A stretch of 64,000 nucleotides of DNA, taken from NCBI GenBank assembly GCA_013146195.2, contig CM028383.1:20421642-20485641 (forward strand). The letters are read 5' to 3'. The notes below the pieces were generated by a model, which did not search any database, was not told where the DNA came from, and worked only from the letters and a program-made list of their open reading frames with translations. Positions 35,341-47,736 of this stretch are shown in pieces. Made by a program: the position numbers and the translations under genes. The DNA is from Codonopsis lanceolata. Taxonomy: Eukaryota > Streptophyta > Magnoliopsida > Asterales > Campanulaceae. Position 1 is the first letter of the stretch; each line of letters begins with the position of its first letter.

Positions 35341-35987
35341 GATATTTTTGTTCCCAGTTTCGCTAGTGTGCTAGTGGGACATACATTCAAAGAAGACCCA
35401 TTGTTTATCAGAACTCGGGGAACCCTTTTTTCCATGACCCCCACAGTGATATGGAGAGCATCAATGTGGTTAGTTCCTTCTCTTGGCAGATCTAGATCAG
35501 TGAACATAATCACATTCCCAAAGTGTATGTTTCCGATCATTTGAGTTAGCTCATTCGAGGAGGTTTCAATAGGGATGACTACTTGACTTAAAAATTTAGC
35601 CAGTATATCACGATGGGTTTTGGAAGTGCAAAGCAAGCCCTAGATAGATATGTTGGCCTGAGTTTTCTTCATCTGAGCTAGCAAGGTATCCTCCACCGTT
35701 TTAGCCCCAGTATCTATTTTTTGATCTTTGCCAGAGTGGTCACCTCTTTCCAGGTTTGGTTGGTAGGCTCGGCCAGATCTAGTAAGGTGGCTGACATCCC
35801 CACCGACCCAAGTGGCTTTTTTTAGGTTACATGTATTTTGGCTACCCAAGATAGTGTCCCAAGAGAGCATATTGCAACTAGGCTCTTTTATGGATAGAGA
35901 TGGATAGAAAGGAACAATGATATATGGTAAGGGGTGTTTATTTATTTCGAACTTGGGTACACAGATTTTTTCATCAACCTCAATCAT
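35340..35987 (-). pseudogene. Ogre/Tat-like gag tail and protease fragment
   Basis: Frame 35987-35640 includes WVGGDVSHLTRSGRAYQP, a common Ogre/Tat segment between gag and protease, and ends QMKKTQANISI followed by TAG at 35642-35640. The same frame continues GLLCTSKTHRDILA, so the TAG sits where relatives have Trp (TGG to TAG). Downstream is the protease start VLINNGSSLNVCP, where the usual active-site Asp (VLVDNGSS or VLIDGGSS) is replaced by Asn. After KLGTKI the frame leaves protease sequence and enters the LTR. Reverse transcriptase, RNase H and integrase are deleted. Confidence 0.75.
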
Positions 35988-37779
35988 ATTGATTTGAGGT
36001 AGGGGTTATTGACTATATTTGGTATGGGAGGAGGTTTTTCAATAACCTTATCATCTATTAGGTCCTGGATAGCATTTCTGAGTATATAGCATTTGTCGAT
36101 GAGGTGACCACTGCAGCGATGGTATTCACAGTACTGGGCATGATTCCATGTCTTGGGCAGGGGATTCGGCGGCCTATAGTCTTCTAAAGGCTTTAGCACT
36201 CCCTGTGCCATTAGCCCTTGCAGTATCACAGACTGGGGAGCTTGCAGTTCATCATAATACCGGTTTCCGCTGTTCTGATTTCTGAAATTTCTATTTAGGC
36301 CATTGTTTCCTCCCACTGCGTTGACAGACATATCTGATCCGTAGGACCATGGAACAGTGCTATAGTTCTGGGTAGGAAAGTTGGCTGATGCATTTCCTAC
36401 CATATTAACGGCTGGTCCTGATGCGGCCGCCTTTCCTTTAGAGTATCGGAAAGAGCTAGAGGGTGTATTGACTTTTAAGTGCCCAGTTCGTATATCTTCA
36501 TCGATACGGACTCCTATCTCCACTATTTCTTTGAAATTGCTATATGGGAGATACCGCATGTGTTCCAGGTAAATGGGTTGGAGATTTTTAATGAACATTC
36601 TGGATGATTCAGCCGGATCAGGTATGTCAAACGTCTGTGCTAACTTTCTTTTCCACCTGACTGCAAACTCGGCACATGTTTCTTTTTCCCTTTGGGTGCA
36701 CGACTCAAGATCTCTTTTGTTTTCAGGGCTGGTGTTACTTTTGTAACTTTATAGGAACCCTTCAGCTATTTGGTCCCAAGTACCCATGGTGCTATTGTCT
36801 GACAACATTAGCCATTGCTTAGCAGCCCCTATTAAGGTGAGATGAAAATTGGAAGTCATAGCTTCAAAGCTAGCCCCTCTTGATTGCATGCCAGTGGAGT
36901 GGGATTTCAAGTGAGATATAGGGCATCCAGTCCCATCGAATTTTTCTATGTCGCGCATTTTGAATTTTGAAGGCAATACTGCTGAAGGTTGTAATGTCAA
37001 TGCCCGCGTAGAAAATTCTCCTTTGTTCAGAACTTTGAGCATCATACTTTTCAAATTCTCCATGTCAGCCTCCATTTTGGTGGGAGGGGGAGTTGGTTTT
37101 TGGTATATGCTGGCAGGGGATTAGAAAGGATGGGTTAATTTCTGGCTATGGTATTTGATAAGGATTTTGGGTAGGATTTTGAGCAGGATAAGGATTCTGG
37201 GTAGGATAAAGGATTTGAGTAAGGATTTTGGTAAGGATAAGGATTTTGGGTAGGATTTTGGATTGGTGGGTTATTGGCGGTTTCGGTTTAGCGGCCAGGA
37301 TCATTAGGAGGTAGATAGGTTGTAACTTGGCCTGGCTAATTATAGCTTATTGGGTCCATATGTGGGCTATTTTGGAGCGGATTGGCGATGGGAAAAGGAA
37401 GGTCATTTAGATTTTTGGGAATATTGATGCTTGGGAAAGGATATGGAGGGTAGGATAGAAAAGGGTTGATGTTTGGGTAGTAAGGATTGGGTGAGGGATT
37501 TGGATTTGGGGTGATGATAGTATTTGGTGGGTTGGTGTTTGGCTGAGAATTTGAGTTTGGAGGAACATGGGAGGTTGATGCTTCTTGAGGGACTGCAGGG
37601 AAAGAGGTTCCCTCACCACTAGATTTTAAACTTTGCATCAGATTAGTCATTTGGCCCATTATACCATCAGCCTGTGCACCCAAATTTTGGTCCAGCCATT
37701 GTTGCATAGCCGGAGTCGGAGCGTACCCTGGAGCCCCTGTATCCGTACTCATAGCGGACTGCTCACTTTTTGCTACCAT
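35984..37779 (-). pseudogene. Ogre/Tat-like gag, frameshifted
   Basis: From ATG 37779: a Pro/Asn-rich N-terminus (to 37336) with repeated NPNPSPNPYYPN-type text and a short tandem repeat at 37280-37140. Then a core gag segment at 37075-36749 (FKMRDIEKFDGTGCPISHL, GAAKQWLMLSD), and a C-terminal part at 36598-35984 with RPPNPLPKTWNHAQYCEYH and CEYHRCSGHLIDKC, a zinc-knuckle-like C-X2-H-X4-H-X4-C motif typical of this lineage. At least two frame changes (near 37330 and 36750-36600) break the protein. Its size is near that of a complete gag. Confidence 0.8.
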
Positions 37780-39064
37780 ACTGCTCGAATCTATACCCCC
37801 TGCGCTGATTATGTCCTTTTCTGATCTGACCCAATACTTTCTGATCTGATCCCTGTGCCTGTATCTCGTATCAACCGACCAGTACTATCTCTGCATTTCC
37901 AAATTCGGGCCAGGTTTCTGAGGAAAATGGGGTTTGAAGGTATCATAAAGGGTTAGCTAAAGGCTTTCTGGGCTAGGAGTACAGTGTGCCTTTATTAGTA
38001 TTTTTATTATTATTATTTATTTTTCCTACAATTAACCGGACAAGCACCTGCTTTGTTTTGACAGTCTCATGACTATTCCTCGAACATAGGATTCTTTTTA
38101 CAGAGCATAGGACCTTCGTATTCCACCTGCCTTTCGACTCCCCGAGATTTGACTAATCTCAGGCGAAGGGCCTATACTCTTTCCAGGATCCACCATTCAA
38201 AATGGTCTAAGTCGAACATCAGAAAATAATCAGTCAGCCCCTGTGTATTTATTCATATTCTTTTTTTTATTCATTTATTTATTTATTTATTTTGACTTCT
38301 TTTTCTCTTTTTTTATTTCTTTTTTTTTTTTTTTTTGCTCACGGGCTGACTAATGATCAGAGATGCAAAAACCGATCGGTCCATGAAGTGTCCTGAGAAT
38401 CTATATGCAATTTAATGTTGGTTGATGCAGGGGGTAGGCTGGCCTTGGTGTAGGGTAGCAGTTCGGAATATATCTACATGTGTGCGCGTGTGTGCAGCAT
38501 CTAAAAAGCAGAAAAATATTATTCTTTTTTTCAGATATAAAGCAAAAAAAAAAAAACAGATATGAGATGTCTTACTGTTTTTTGTGGATTTTCTCGGCTT
38601 TTTAATTTGAGCGTGAGCAAGTAACCAATCACATCAAGAAATAGAAAGAAAAATGGGGAATCTATCTATTCCTATTAATTACATATTTGTCCTAATCCCC
38701 AAAATAAAATGACAAAATGAAATAAAATGTACATTTTTTGCATAATAAAAATAAAACAAATAGAATAATAATATAAAGCAGAAATAAAGCGATAATAAAA
38801 AAAATAAAGCCCCAGCCCTTTTGTTATGCTATCCGGAAATTTATTATAAAAAAAATTCTTTTGATTGTTTTTTTAAATATACCTGTAATGGTGGCTGGAA
38901 CGAAACTGCTGCAAGATGGAGGATCATATCCACAAATATAGACACAGATATATAGGAACGCAATATTTAAATGCTAAAGAAATATAACAAGCATACTTTA
39001 GCCAAAACTAAAAAAAAAAATTACTGAGTCTAGCCCTCCATTTTTATTTAAAATAAAAACGATC
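37780..39064 (-). other. Untranslated leader of the Ogre/Tat-like element
   Basis: Lies between the primer site and gag. No protein-like frame. Contains T-rich and A-rich runs around 38265-38340 and 38540-38560, and a short gtgtgcgcgtgtgtgc. A ~1.3-kb leader fits the Tat/Ogre group. Confidence 0.65.
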
Positions 39065-39082
39065 TCCCCAGCAGAGTCGCCA
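39065..39082 (-). other. Primer binding site (tRNA-Arg type), Ogre/Tat-like
   Basis: Minus strand TGGCGACTCTGCTGGGGA, the primer site characteristic of Ogre/Tat elements, one base from the LTR end. Confidence 0.92.
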
Positions 39083-39083
39083 C

Positions 39084-40854
39084 TGTGGGTGCCCCGGATA
39101 CTCCCGCGCCCCCTTTTTTATGGGAACGCAACGTGCGGAAGGATATCACACTTTCCATTCCACCCTCCCTTGTTTAGGGGAAGACGAAATTAAAAATGCA
39201 TAAATGATGTTGTCAAAGAAGCGCGTTGAATACGCCTCGGTCACCGAGTGAGTTTTGGTCCATTATGAGAGCTTTGGATTTCTCCGTATCTCACCCTCCC
39301 TTGTTTAAGGGAAAATAAGATACAGAAAATACATCACCATTTCATTCCCATTCTCCCTTGTTTAAGGGAAAAACGGAAAAGTGCAAGAAATGATATTACG
39401 AGAGCGCATGGGAACACGCCATGCCTCACAATGGACTTTTCGAAAATTGTCTTAAGGCCTATTTTGGATAGCTATGAGTGCATTGGCTTCCCATATCTCA
39501 TCCTCCCTTGTTTAGGGGAAAACAAGATACAGGAAATACATCACCATTTCATTCTCATCCTCCCTTGTTTAGGGGAAGACGGAAAAGTGCAAGAAAGGAT
39601 GTTGCGGGTCTCACTGTGATCCAAAATGTTTTGACATAGTCGTCATCTTTATTTTAAGGAAGAAACAAAGAAAAAGCCAAAAATAAACCAAAGATTGTAA
39701 AAAACGGGTTCAGAGGCTAAGTCACAAGTTGGGAAGGTGTTTAGCACCCAAATCGCCCTTTCGGTCTCAAAACAGTTTTTGGCTAAAGTATGTTTTTTGT
39801 TATATTTTTCTAACAAATAAATAAAGCATCAAAAGCAAATATATTCATGTGTACATTATTTACAGACTTACAACCATATCCTTCTAGTAATTACAAATAC
39901 ACTTAAATATATTTGGTCATAATAATGACTCTTTTTAATGTTATTTTCTAAATAGATCCGGGCAGCATAACAATTTATATTTTTACATTGAGCCGGATGA
40001 AAAATAGCTTTTTTTTAATAAATAAAACTCTTAAAGGCTCACCTTTAAAAGCGTTGGTGTGCTCGCTCTGTCCTTCGAGAGAATGAGTCTTTTTGCTGCT
40101 GCTGTGGTTCGGGCAGGATGACTGCTTCCGAAAGTTGCTTCTAGGCACCATCGAACGGGTGGAGCAACTGCTTGCGTTTTTGCTATTGTTTGCTTGCTGT
40201 TGGCGGAAATCGGGCAGAGCAACTACTTGCTTCTAGCGGATTTGGCCATTTTTACTCTAGTAGAGCAACTGCTCTTTTTGAGATTTTTGGACTGGGAAAA
40301 TAGGGTGGAAACCTTGCTGGGGGGCTAAGATTCACTTTGACCGGTTGGTTTTATGTTTGGAGGAGATTTGATAGAGATTCGAGGCTTTATAGGTGGAGGA
40401 ACTCACTATTCTCACGATCGCTCTATATTTTCTCGGCGTAACAACAACGCTGAAATTGAGAAAAATTCTCTGTCCTGAAAGCGAAGCCGGGCACCTCTAT
40501 TTATAGGTGAGAAGAGGGACACCGCTGAGATTTCTGATATTCATCTTGTGCTTCACCAGCTTGTACCACACGCTTGAAGGCTTGTGCAATGCGTTAAGTC
40601 GAGTGCACTGCAGAGGATCCTAGCGCGGACACCATGAGATCTGGGTGCCACGCTAGGAAAGCTTTGTGGCAGCGCTAGCCTTTAATCTTTGCCCCCTTTT
40701 TGGACACTCTGGCCCCTGCATTTTACTGTTTTACGCATCCTGCTTTGTCTTTTACATTTTTAACCCCTGTAACTTGACATTTGTTAAGTTTTAACAGGTC
40801 TTGATATCGCATGTCAATATTACATACCATGGGTACAAAATTGGGGTGTCTACA
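39084..40854 (-). repeat. 5' LTR of the Ogre/Tat-like element
   Basis: On the minus strand it starts TGTAGACACCCCAATTTTG, the standard Tat/Ogre LTR start, and ends CCGGGGCACCCACA next to the primer site. Length is 1771 bp. Closely related to the solo LTR at 45241-46995 along its whole length. The plus-strand right flank is atatc, which does not match the ggccc to the left of the 33758 LTR, so the two LTRs do not delimit a simple insertion. Confidence 0.9.
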
Positions 40855-41448
40855 ATATCTCATATTGTTTAAAAAGAAATGTTGGTTTAAAAAGTATTTA
40901 GATTAATTTTTTATTATTACAAATATATTATATGCATGTATCTCACATTGGTTATAAAGTATTCCACTATTATTACCAATATAAGAGATGTATCTTATAT
41001 TAGTTAGAAAATGATGTTGGTTTTAAAAATAGTATTATTACCAATAGAAGAGATGTATCATACATCCATGGATAATAGTCTATTATCCATTTATCCATAA
41101 CACTCATTTTGCCACCCATGCTCGTAGGTCACTTACGTAAATTAGTTCTAGTAATATCCTTAAGCCACATTGCATCCACCCTCTAAATATATATCTTCTA
41201 TCTCTTTACCTCCACTTCTAGAATCCCTCTTGGGGTACTCTCTCCAAAGCTGGCCATGGTCGCTCAATTACACTTTCACATTCTAGTTGATCATGTAACT
41301 ATATCAAAATCATCATTTTTCTTTCTAAAAACTCTTCTAATTGGTTGTTTTCTTTTCATTTTTTTTAATTTTTTGTCAAGTTTCATTTTAGTGATGGAAC
41401 ACACACACCACATATGATCAAATTAACAATTATATTTACTATTAGCAT
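40855..41448. repeat. Helitron-like minisatellite region, left part
   Basis: Degenerate tandem units of about 80-90 bp: tatctcacattggtta, then atgttggttttaaaa, then ttattaccaatagaagaga. They run from 40856 to about 41070. The same units resume at 43617 after the solo LTR. The 41070-41448 part is not repetitive and not recognised; its gataatagtctattatcc is a small palindrome. Confidence 0.6.
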
Positions 41449-42222
41449 TGTTGAAACATAAATGTTTATAATTACTTAAACCCATTAATTAGACCTTAGA
41501 ATATAAAACAACAAGTAGTAATCAGTTAGGACTCATAGAATCTCACTTACTGAATTAAGATCACTCTAATAGATATATCTATGTGAAGTTCAATAGGTTG
41601 AGTTAATTATTGTCTTGCATGATTAGAACATTGGTTAGTTGTTAAGTAAAATCAAATTGATTAAACTTTAGCAAGTCTAAAGTTCTTCATGCTGAAGTTC
41701 AGAACGTAGACCTACAATTATTGTTTTATCACTTTAAAGTTTAAATAAGATAAAATAAACTCAGACTAAGGTAAGCAACTTTCACGAGTCTTATTCATCT
41801 ATCCTGTCGTAACTTAGTTATCAGTAGCTAGCTACCTGATGATCCCTTTATTTAACAATTATAGTTTTTCTATAAAGTTTTATTGCACCTGCTGTTATCT
41901 AAAATTCAGTTTTCAGGCGCTATGTTTTTCTATACCTAAATCTCTATCTACTGAAAAACTATATTCTGTTGAAATTATGCGCTTCAATCTAATTACGAAA
42001 TTAATGATTTCAAAATTTCCTAAAAACAATATTTTGGAAACACATGGACTTTACTTTAGTTTAAACACTAGCTAAAAATCAATCTTTCATTAAAAGATAA
42101 AATATTTCTACTGTAAGTTAAAATAATCAGCAGATAGCATCTGCTGATAATCAGTATAAGTCACTGCTTTAAAAGATAATTTATCAACTTACACTCTTTT
42201 GATTAAAATACTTAAAACAACT

Positions 42223-42309
<87 letters not shown>

Positions 42310-43611
42310 ATTTCAAACAGTATTTTAAACAAATATTTTTTGAAAAACACTATCGGTCACTCTCACGCATTTAATTCTTGGTCATCTAAATTCAAATGTT
42401 AAATTGTTCAAAATGAGACTTTTTGTAAGCTCATTAAATTAGACAAACAGTTTACCATTGCATTAAATATTCCACAATGTATCATATCTTCTAGCCAACC
42501 ACCATCTTTAATATTTTATGTTAGAGATATCTACTCTCCTTATTTTATGCAAAAAGATATCTAACATCTATCTATGAATTTATGATTTTATGATAGGTGA
42601 TATCTTTCAAATCAGAAATTCTCTTCAAGATCTCTAAGCTTTAAAAAATAGATTTGATCATTGCTCTTAAAAAACATCTTTGCTCTTTCAAACGGTTAAT
42701 TTTTCAAGGATCTCTATACATAAAGTAGTTTGGAGCAAAGATTCAACATAGATGATGAAGAACTGGGTAAAAATATTTCACTTATCCATTCAAGCTACTC
42801 TTTCCTTGAAATGTCCTGGTTCTTATGATATAAGATATAAGAGAACATAAGATAGAAGGGTTGAAGACATCATTCATCACGCAAATGATATTCCTTCTTT
42901 GATTTGCTTCAATCCAGAGCTGGACACTCATCTGATTCTTTTATTTCCTTCAAACAATTTTTCCCTTTATGTGTTCCAGTTCTTAAACAATTATTAGATA
43001 TTCTTTCACTTCTTATTCTTTTCTAGTTCTTGTTTAGACAATCATTGTATTCTTCCCTACTTTTTCTAATCTTAAAAAAAATACTTGATTGTTGAACGAG
43101 TATGATTGTTGCTCAATCATACGCCTCAAAAACTAGTTTTTATTACACAAATCCGTTAGTGATCACTTAAAATTTCAATATTTAGTGCACTTCAAAATCT
43201 AAGTTTGACTAACTTGGTAGTGGACATAGCAATTTTAACACTGTGAACCTCTCCAAATTCGGTATTCTGTCTACCTGTTGTTTTTATTGTTCCTACTCTT
43301 AAGCAACTTCTATTTACTTAAGTGTTTAACAGTTACATTTCTTAATTATTTACATAGTTGATTTTATATGTTGTATTTTAATGCAGTCTCCATATTTAAG
43401 TGATAAAAAAAACCAAACCAAATTGTTTTTCATCCAGCAGCTGCTACCCAAACTATTTTTCGTTCAGCAATTGTTACTTGTTGATTTTACATCAACTGCT
43501 GAAAAACTTATCTTTTCCGCTGCAACTTTTAAATGTTTTTAAAATAACCCTTAAGTTTTTAAAAGACTATTCACCCCCTTTAACCTTATTTCATTGCCCA
43601 CTGGACTTACA
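41449..43611 (+). mobile_element. Solo LTR, Copia-like (SIRE type?)
   Basis: Starts tgttgaaacataaatg and ends ggacttaca, with perfect 5-base duplications agcat at 41444-41448 and 43612-43616. Length 2163 bp, with no internal region and no primer site. The end phrase ttcaccccctttaacc ... ggacttaca matches the LTR ending at 30313. The superfamily is inferred from LTR style only. A 78-base (TA)n tract at 42229 enlarges it. Confidence 0.8.
42229..42306. repeat. (TA)n microsatellite
   Basis: About 78 bases of TA inside the solo LTR. The Tyr/Ile-repeat open frame across it is not a gene. Confidence 0.95.
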
Positions 43612-43616
43612 AGCAT

Positions 43617-44306
43617 CAATAGAAGAAATATATCTCACATTTGTAAGAAATGGATGTTGGTTTTAAAAATTATTATTACCAATAAAAGAGATATATCATA
43701 TATTTGTTAAAATATGATGTTGGTTTTAAAAGTTTTCAGATAAAAGACTTCTACTTTTATCATCAATAGAAGATAATAGATATATCTCACATTATTTAGA
43801 AAGAAATCTTGGTTTTAAATTTTTTAAGATAAAAGACTTCTACTACTATTACCAAATGAAGATATGTATCTCACATTGATTAGAGAGTGATATTGGTTTT
43901 AAAAGTTTACCATTATTACCAATAGAATAGAAAATTATATTGGTTTAACAAATTTTTAGATGATATATCTCATATTAGTTACCAAATGAATGCTGATTTA
44001 TAACCAATATCCCACATTGTTTTAAATGAATAATGTTTTAAAACTCTTTAGATAAAATATTTTTACTATTATTACCAATGGAGATATATATATATATATA
44101 TATCCCACGTTAGTTAGAAAATTATATTGATTTTAAAAGTATTTAGGTAAAAAAAACGTTTAATATTAGTAACAATAAAAGAAAATAAACTATTACAACT
44201 ATTTAAAAGTTTAATGATTAAATTATAACGACCAAAAGTTATATTATTATTACAAAAAAAATGTATCTCACATTATACCCGTGCGGAGTACGAACTAAAT
44301 AACTAG
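43617..44306 (+). mobile_element. Helitron-like 3' region with minisatellite
   Basis: Resumes the tandem units seen at 40855-41070 (five or more degenerate copies up to about 44270). It ends with cccgtgcggagtacg (weak stem), then CTAG at 44303-44306 followed by T, matching the Helitron 3' rule. The 5' end is not visible; the Ogre/Tat-like LTR may have removed or displaced it. Confidence 0.5.
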
Positions 44307-44591
44307 TAAATAAATATATAAATAGCGACAAAATTCCTCAATTTTATGTTTGAATAGAGAATTAATATCTAAGGTTGATTTTTTATAAGATTTTTTTGAA
44401 TAAATTAAGGATTAAATCAATCACTTGAAATACATATACTTTGTCAATCCCAAAAATGTGTATATTTTGGTTTTTTAATTTTTGACTTTTTTTTATAAAA
44501 TTTATAATTCTTACTACATTTTAGAAATTATTATTGATAAAATAATATTGTATCAATTATTAAAACTTTGTTCACTAAGTAATATATATTA

Positions 44592-44851
44592 AGTCCTCCA
44601 TCCATTTTTAAATTATCGTCTTCCTTTCTTTTTTTGTCCGTTCTAAAATAATTGTCATTTTCAAAACTTTCCATTTTAAGGAAATATTTTTACTATTTTA
44701 CCCTTAATTTTTCAACATATTTTAATTATGGCCACATGTTCAAGAGTATTAAAGGAAACCACATATTTATCAATATTTATAAACAGTTAATTATTTTTTT
44801 CTTAAATGATGTACCGGATTAAAGAGGATAATAATTTAAAAACGGAAGGAG
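44592..44851. mobile_element. Stowaway-like MITE
   Basis: Left end agtcctccatccatttttaa and right end tttaaaaacggaaggag are inverted repeats, flanked by TA. Length 260 bp. The interior keeps a ttgtccgttctaaaataatt phrase also seen in inverted form in the 13431 copy. Confidence 0.78.
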
Positions 44852-45240
44852 TAGTAAGTTTATACTATCTTGAGTTGATTTTTTGATAATAAAATAAATT
44901 AATTATTGAGATAAAGAAAGTTTTCTTTTTTACCCTTCGTTCCTAAACAAAGCATTTGTATTTTTTTAAATCACAAAACATGCAATTCATGATAAATTGA
45001 AAGTACTACTAATTACGTGTTTTGTTATTATTTAAAAATTTAAAAATATTATATAATATATTCATTTAAACATTAATTAGTTTGATTTGAAGAATTAAAC
45101 TAAAACAATAATTTTAGAACATATCTTGTAGATTGTAGTACTTCGGCTAAATTTTAAATTAGAATAGGAAAAGGAAAATAAAGTACAACTACATTCTACA
45201 TTCTACATATACATATACATATATATACATACATACATAT

Positions 45241-46995
45241 TGTGGGTTTCCCGGGATGCGCTCGCGCCCCGCGCGCCCTTCTTTAGGGGTGCGAGGCGTG
45301 CGGAACCGGACATCACGCTTTTCATTCCACTCTCTCTTGTCTAGGAGAAGACAAAATTAAAAATACAGAAAGGATGTTGCCAAGAAGCGCGTTGAATACG
45401 TATCGGTCACCTTAGTGATTTTTGGTCCAATATGAGAGTTTTAAGTTTTTCCATATCTCACCCTCCCTTATTTATGGAAAAATAAGATACATAAAATGCA
45501 TCACCCTTTTTATTCTCATCGTCCATTGTATAGGGAAAAACGGAAAAGTACAAAAAAAAGATGTTGTGTGCTCCACTGTGGACTTTATGAAAATTGTCTT
45601 AAGGCATATTTTGGATCGCTATGAGTGCATTGGCTCCCCATATCTCATCCTCCCTTATTTTGGGAAAAACAAGATGCATGAAATGCATCACCCTTTTATT
45701 CTCATTCTCCTTTGTTTAGGAGAAAACTAAAAAGTGCAATAAAAGACGTTGCGGGCCTCACTGTGATCCAAAATGTTTTGACAGAGTCGACATCTTTATT
45801 TTAAGGAGAAAACAAAGAAAAAACCAAAATAAAACTAGAGATTGCAAAAAACGAGTTTGGAGGCTAAGTTACGAGTTGGGAAGGTGCTAGGCACCCAACT
45901 CACCATTTCGGTCTCAAAACAGTTTTTGCTAAAGTATGTTTTTTGTTATATTTTTCTATCAAATAAATAAAGCATTAAAAAAAACAAATATATTCATGTC
46001 TACATTATTTACGGATTTGCAGCCACATCCTTCCAATAATTTACAAATACATTTAAAAATATTTGGCCATAATAATGACTTTTTTTAATGCTATTTTCTA
46101 AATAAATCCGGGTAGCATAACAGCTTATATTTTTACATTGGACCGGATGAAAATAGTTTTTTTCTAAATAAAACTCTTAAAGGCTCACCTTTAAGAGCGT
46201 TGGTGCACTCGCTATGTCCTTCCGGAGAGGGAGTCTTTTTGGCTGATATGGTTCGCAGTGAGCTTCCGAAGGTTGCTTCTGGACACCGTCAAACGGGGCG
46301 GAGCAACTGCTTGCGTTTTTGCTGATGCTTGCTTCTTTGGAATCGGGCAGCAAGCAAGCTTCTCGGCGGATTTGGCCTTTTTACTCGGACAAAGCAGCTG
46401 CTCTTTTTGAGATTTTTGGACAAGGGGAATAGGGTGGAAACCTAGCTGGGGGGCTAAGGCTCACTTTAACCGATTGGTTTTGTGTTTTGGAGGAGATTTG
46501 ACAAAGCTTCAAAACTTTATAGGAGGGGGAACTCACTATTCTCACGATCGCTCTTCTATCGCTCACTGCGTAAAAAAAATGCTACAGTGATTTCTTTGGC
46601 TTTTCGGATCCTTCACAAAGTGAGGCCAAGCACCTGTATTTATAGGCGAGAAGAGGGACATCGCTGGGATTTTTTATTTTCTGCTTGTGCTTCACCAGCT
46701 TGTACCGCGCGCTTGAAGGCTTGTACTAATTCTCAAATTGTAATGCACTGTTTAGGATCCTAGCGCCGACACCAAGGGATCTGGGCACCGCGCCAGGAGA
46801 GCTTTGTATCAGCGCCAGCCTTCCATTTTCTCCTCCTTTTTGGACACTATGGCCCCTACATTTCACTGTTTTACGCATCCTGCTTTGTATTTTTGCATTT
46901 TTAAACTCTGTAACTTGACATTTGTTAAGTTTTAACAGGTCTTGATATCGCATGTCAATCTTACGTACCAGGGGTACGAAATTGGGGTGTCTACA
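45241..46995 (-). mobile_element. Solo Ogre/Tat-like LTR
   Basis: Plus strand starts tgtgggtttcccggg and ends ggggtgtctaca; on the minus strand it begins TGTAGACACCCC. Length 1755 bp, aligned end to end with 39084-40854 (both have gtactaat/gtgcaat, gatcctagcg, ggatctgggc or gagatctggg, and cgcatgtcaatct or cgcatgtcaatat). No primer site and no gag on either side. Flanks are catat on the left and cacac on the right, not an obvious duplication. Confidence 0.85.
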
Positions 46996-47040
46996 CACAC
47001 ACACAGTGTGTGTGTGTGTGCGTGTGTGTGTGTGTGTATA
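46991..47040. repeat. Palindromic (CA)n(GT)n microsatellite
   Basis: A cacacacacaca run turns directly into gtgtgtgtgtgtgtg. The repeat is therefore an inverted pair and can fold on itself. It starts at the very end of the solo LTR. Confidence 0.9.
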
Positions 47041-47727
47041 GTGGGGTTAACCACACCCCAACTTCATATTTCTACACCCCATCTTTCTCCACACCCCCAC
47101 CTAATTACCCATTTTACTCTTCCTAAGCTAAGCAGTCTATCTCTCTTCCTCCATCTACAAGCGATCTGATTTCCTCTTATCTCTTCTTTCAATCCAACTC
47201 CCTCCCTCTATCGGCTATCACAACCCTTCCCACCTTCGTCCATCTACTACCAGGTCAAGCTAAGGCCAACTCCAATCCAAGTGTTATCTCTCTCCTCCGC
47301 TCCGATGTTGCTCCAGTAAGTAGCTATTGTCGCCCCTGCTTCAGTCTAGTCGTCATCTGCATCACCGGCCACCTCCAATTTAGGGAAAATCCCAAATCAG
47401 ACCGAGCAGCTCCATCCCAAATTTGGGTATCAACTTGGAGCCATGTTTCTTTATCTCTCGATCTCCTACCATCTCCCTCCGACTCCGTCTTCGATGTCAT
47501 CATCTCACACCAGCCGAACTCCAATAAGAGTATTCATATGGTGGTCGAACGTCCCTAAGTCATTTCATCACACCAGGGCCAAACCTACCTCAATCATTTC
47601 ATCACACCAGGGATGAACATTATTAGAGTGTAATAAAAGGGTTTGTAGGTCTTTTCACTTGATGACATTTGTGTAATATATTTCAGTGGGGTGTAAAGAT
47701 AGAAAATCGGGATATGGTTAGCCCCAC
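47041..47727. mobile_element. MULE-like element with pyrimidine-rich interior
   Basis: Left gtggggttaaccacacccca and inverted right gtggggctaaccatatccc, each followed by ttcatatttctacacccca or ttctatctttacacccca, form a ~45-bp terminal inverted repeat. The interior (about 47150-47600) is rich in ctccctcc and resembles captured genic sequence, but no protein was recognised. Flanking nonamers (gtgtgtata, tcatatata) match poorly, so the class is tentative. Confidence 0.5.
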
Positions 47728-47736
47728 TCATATATA

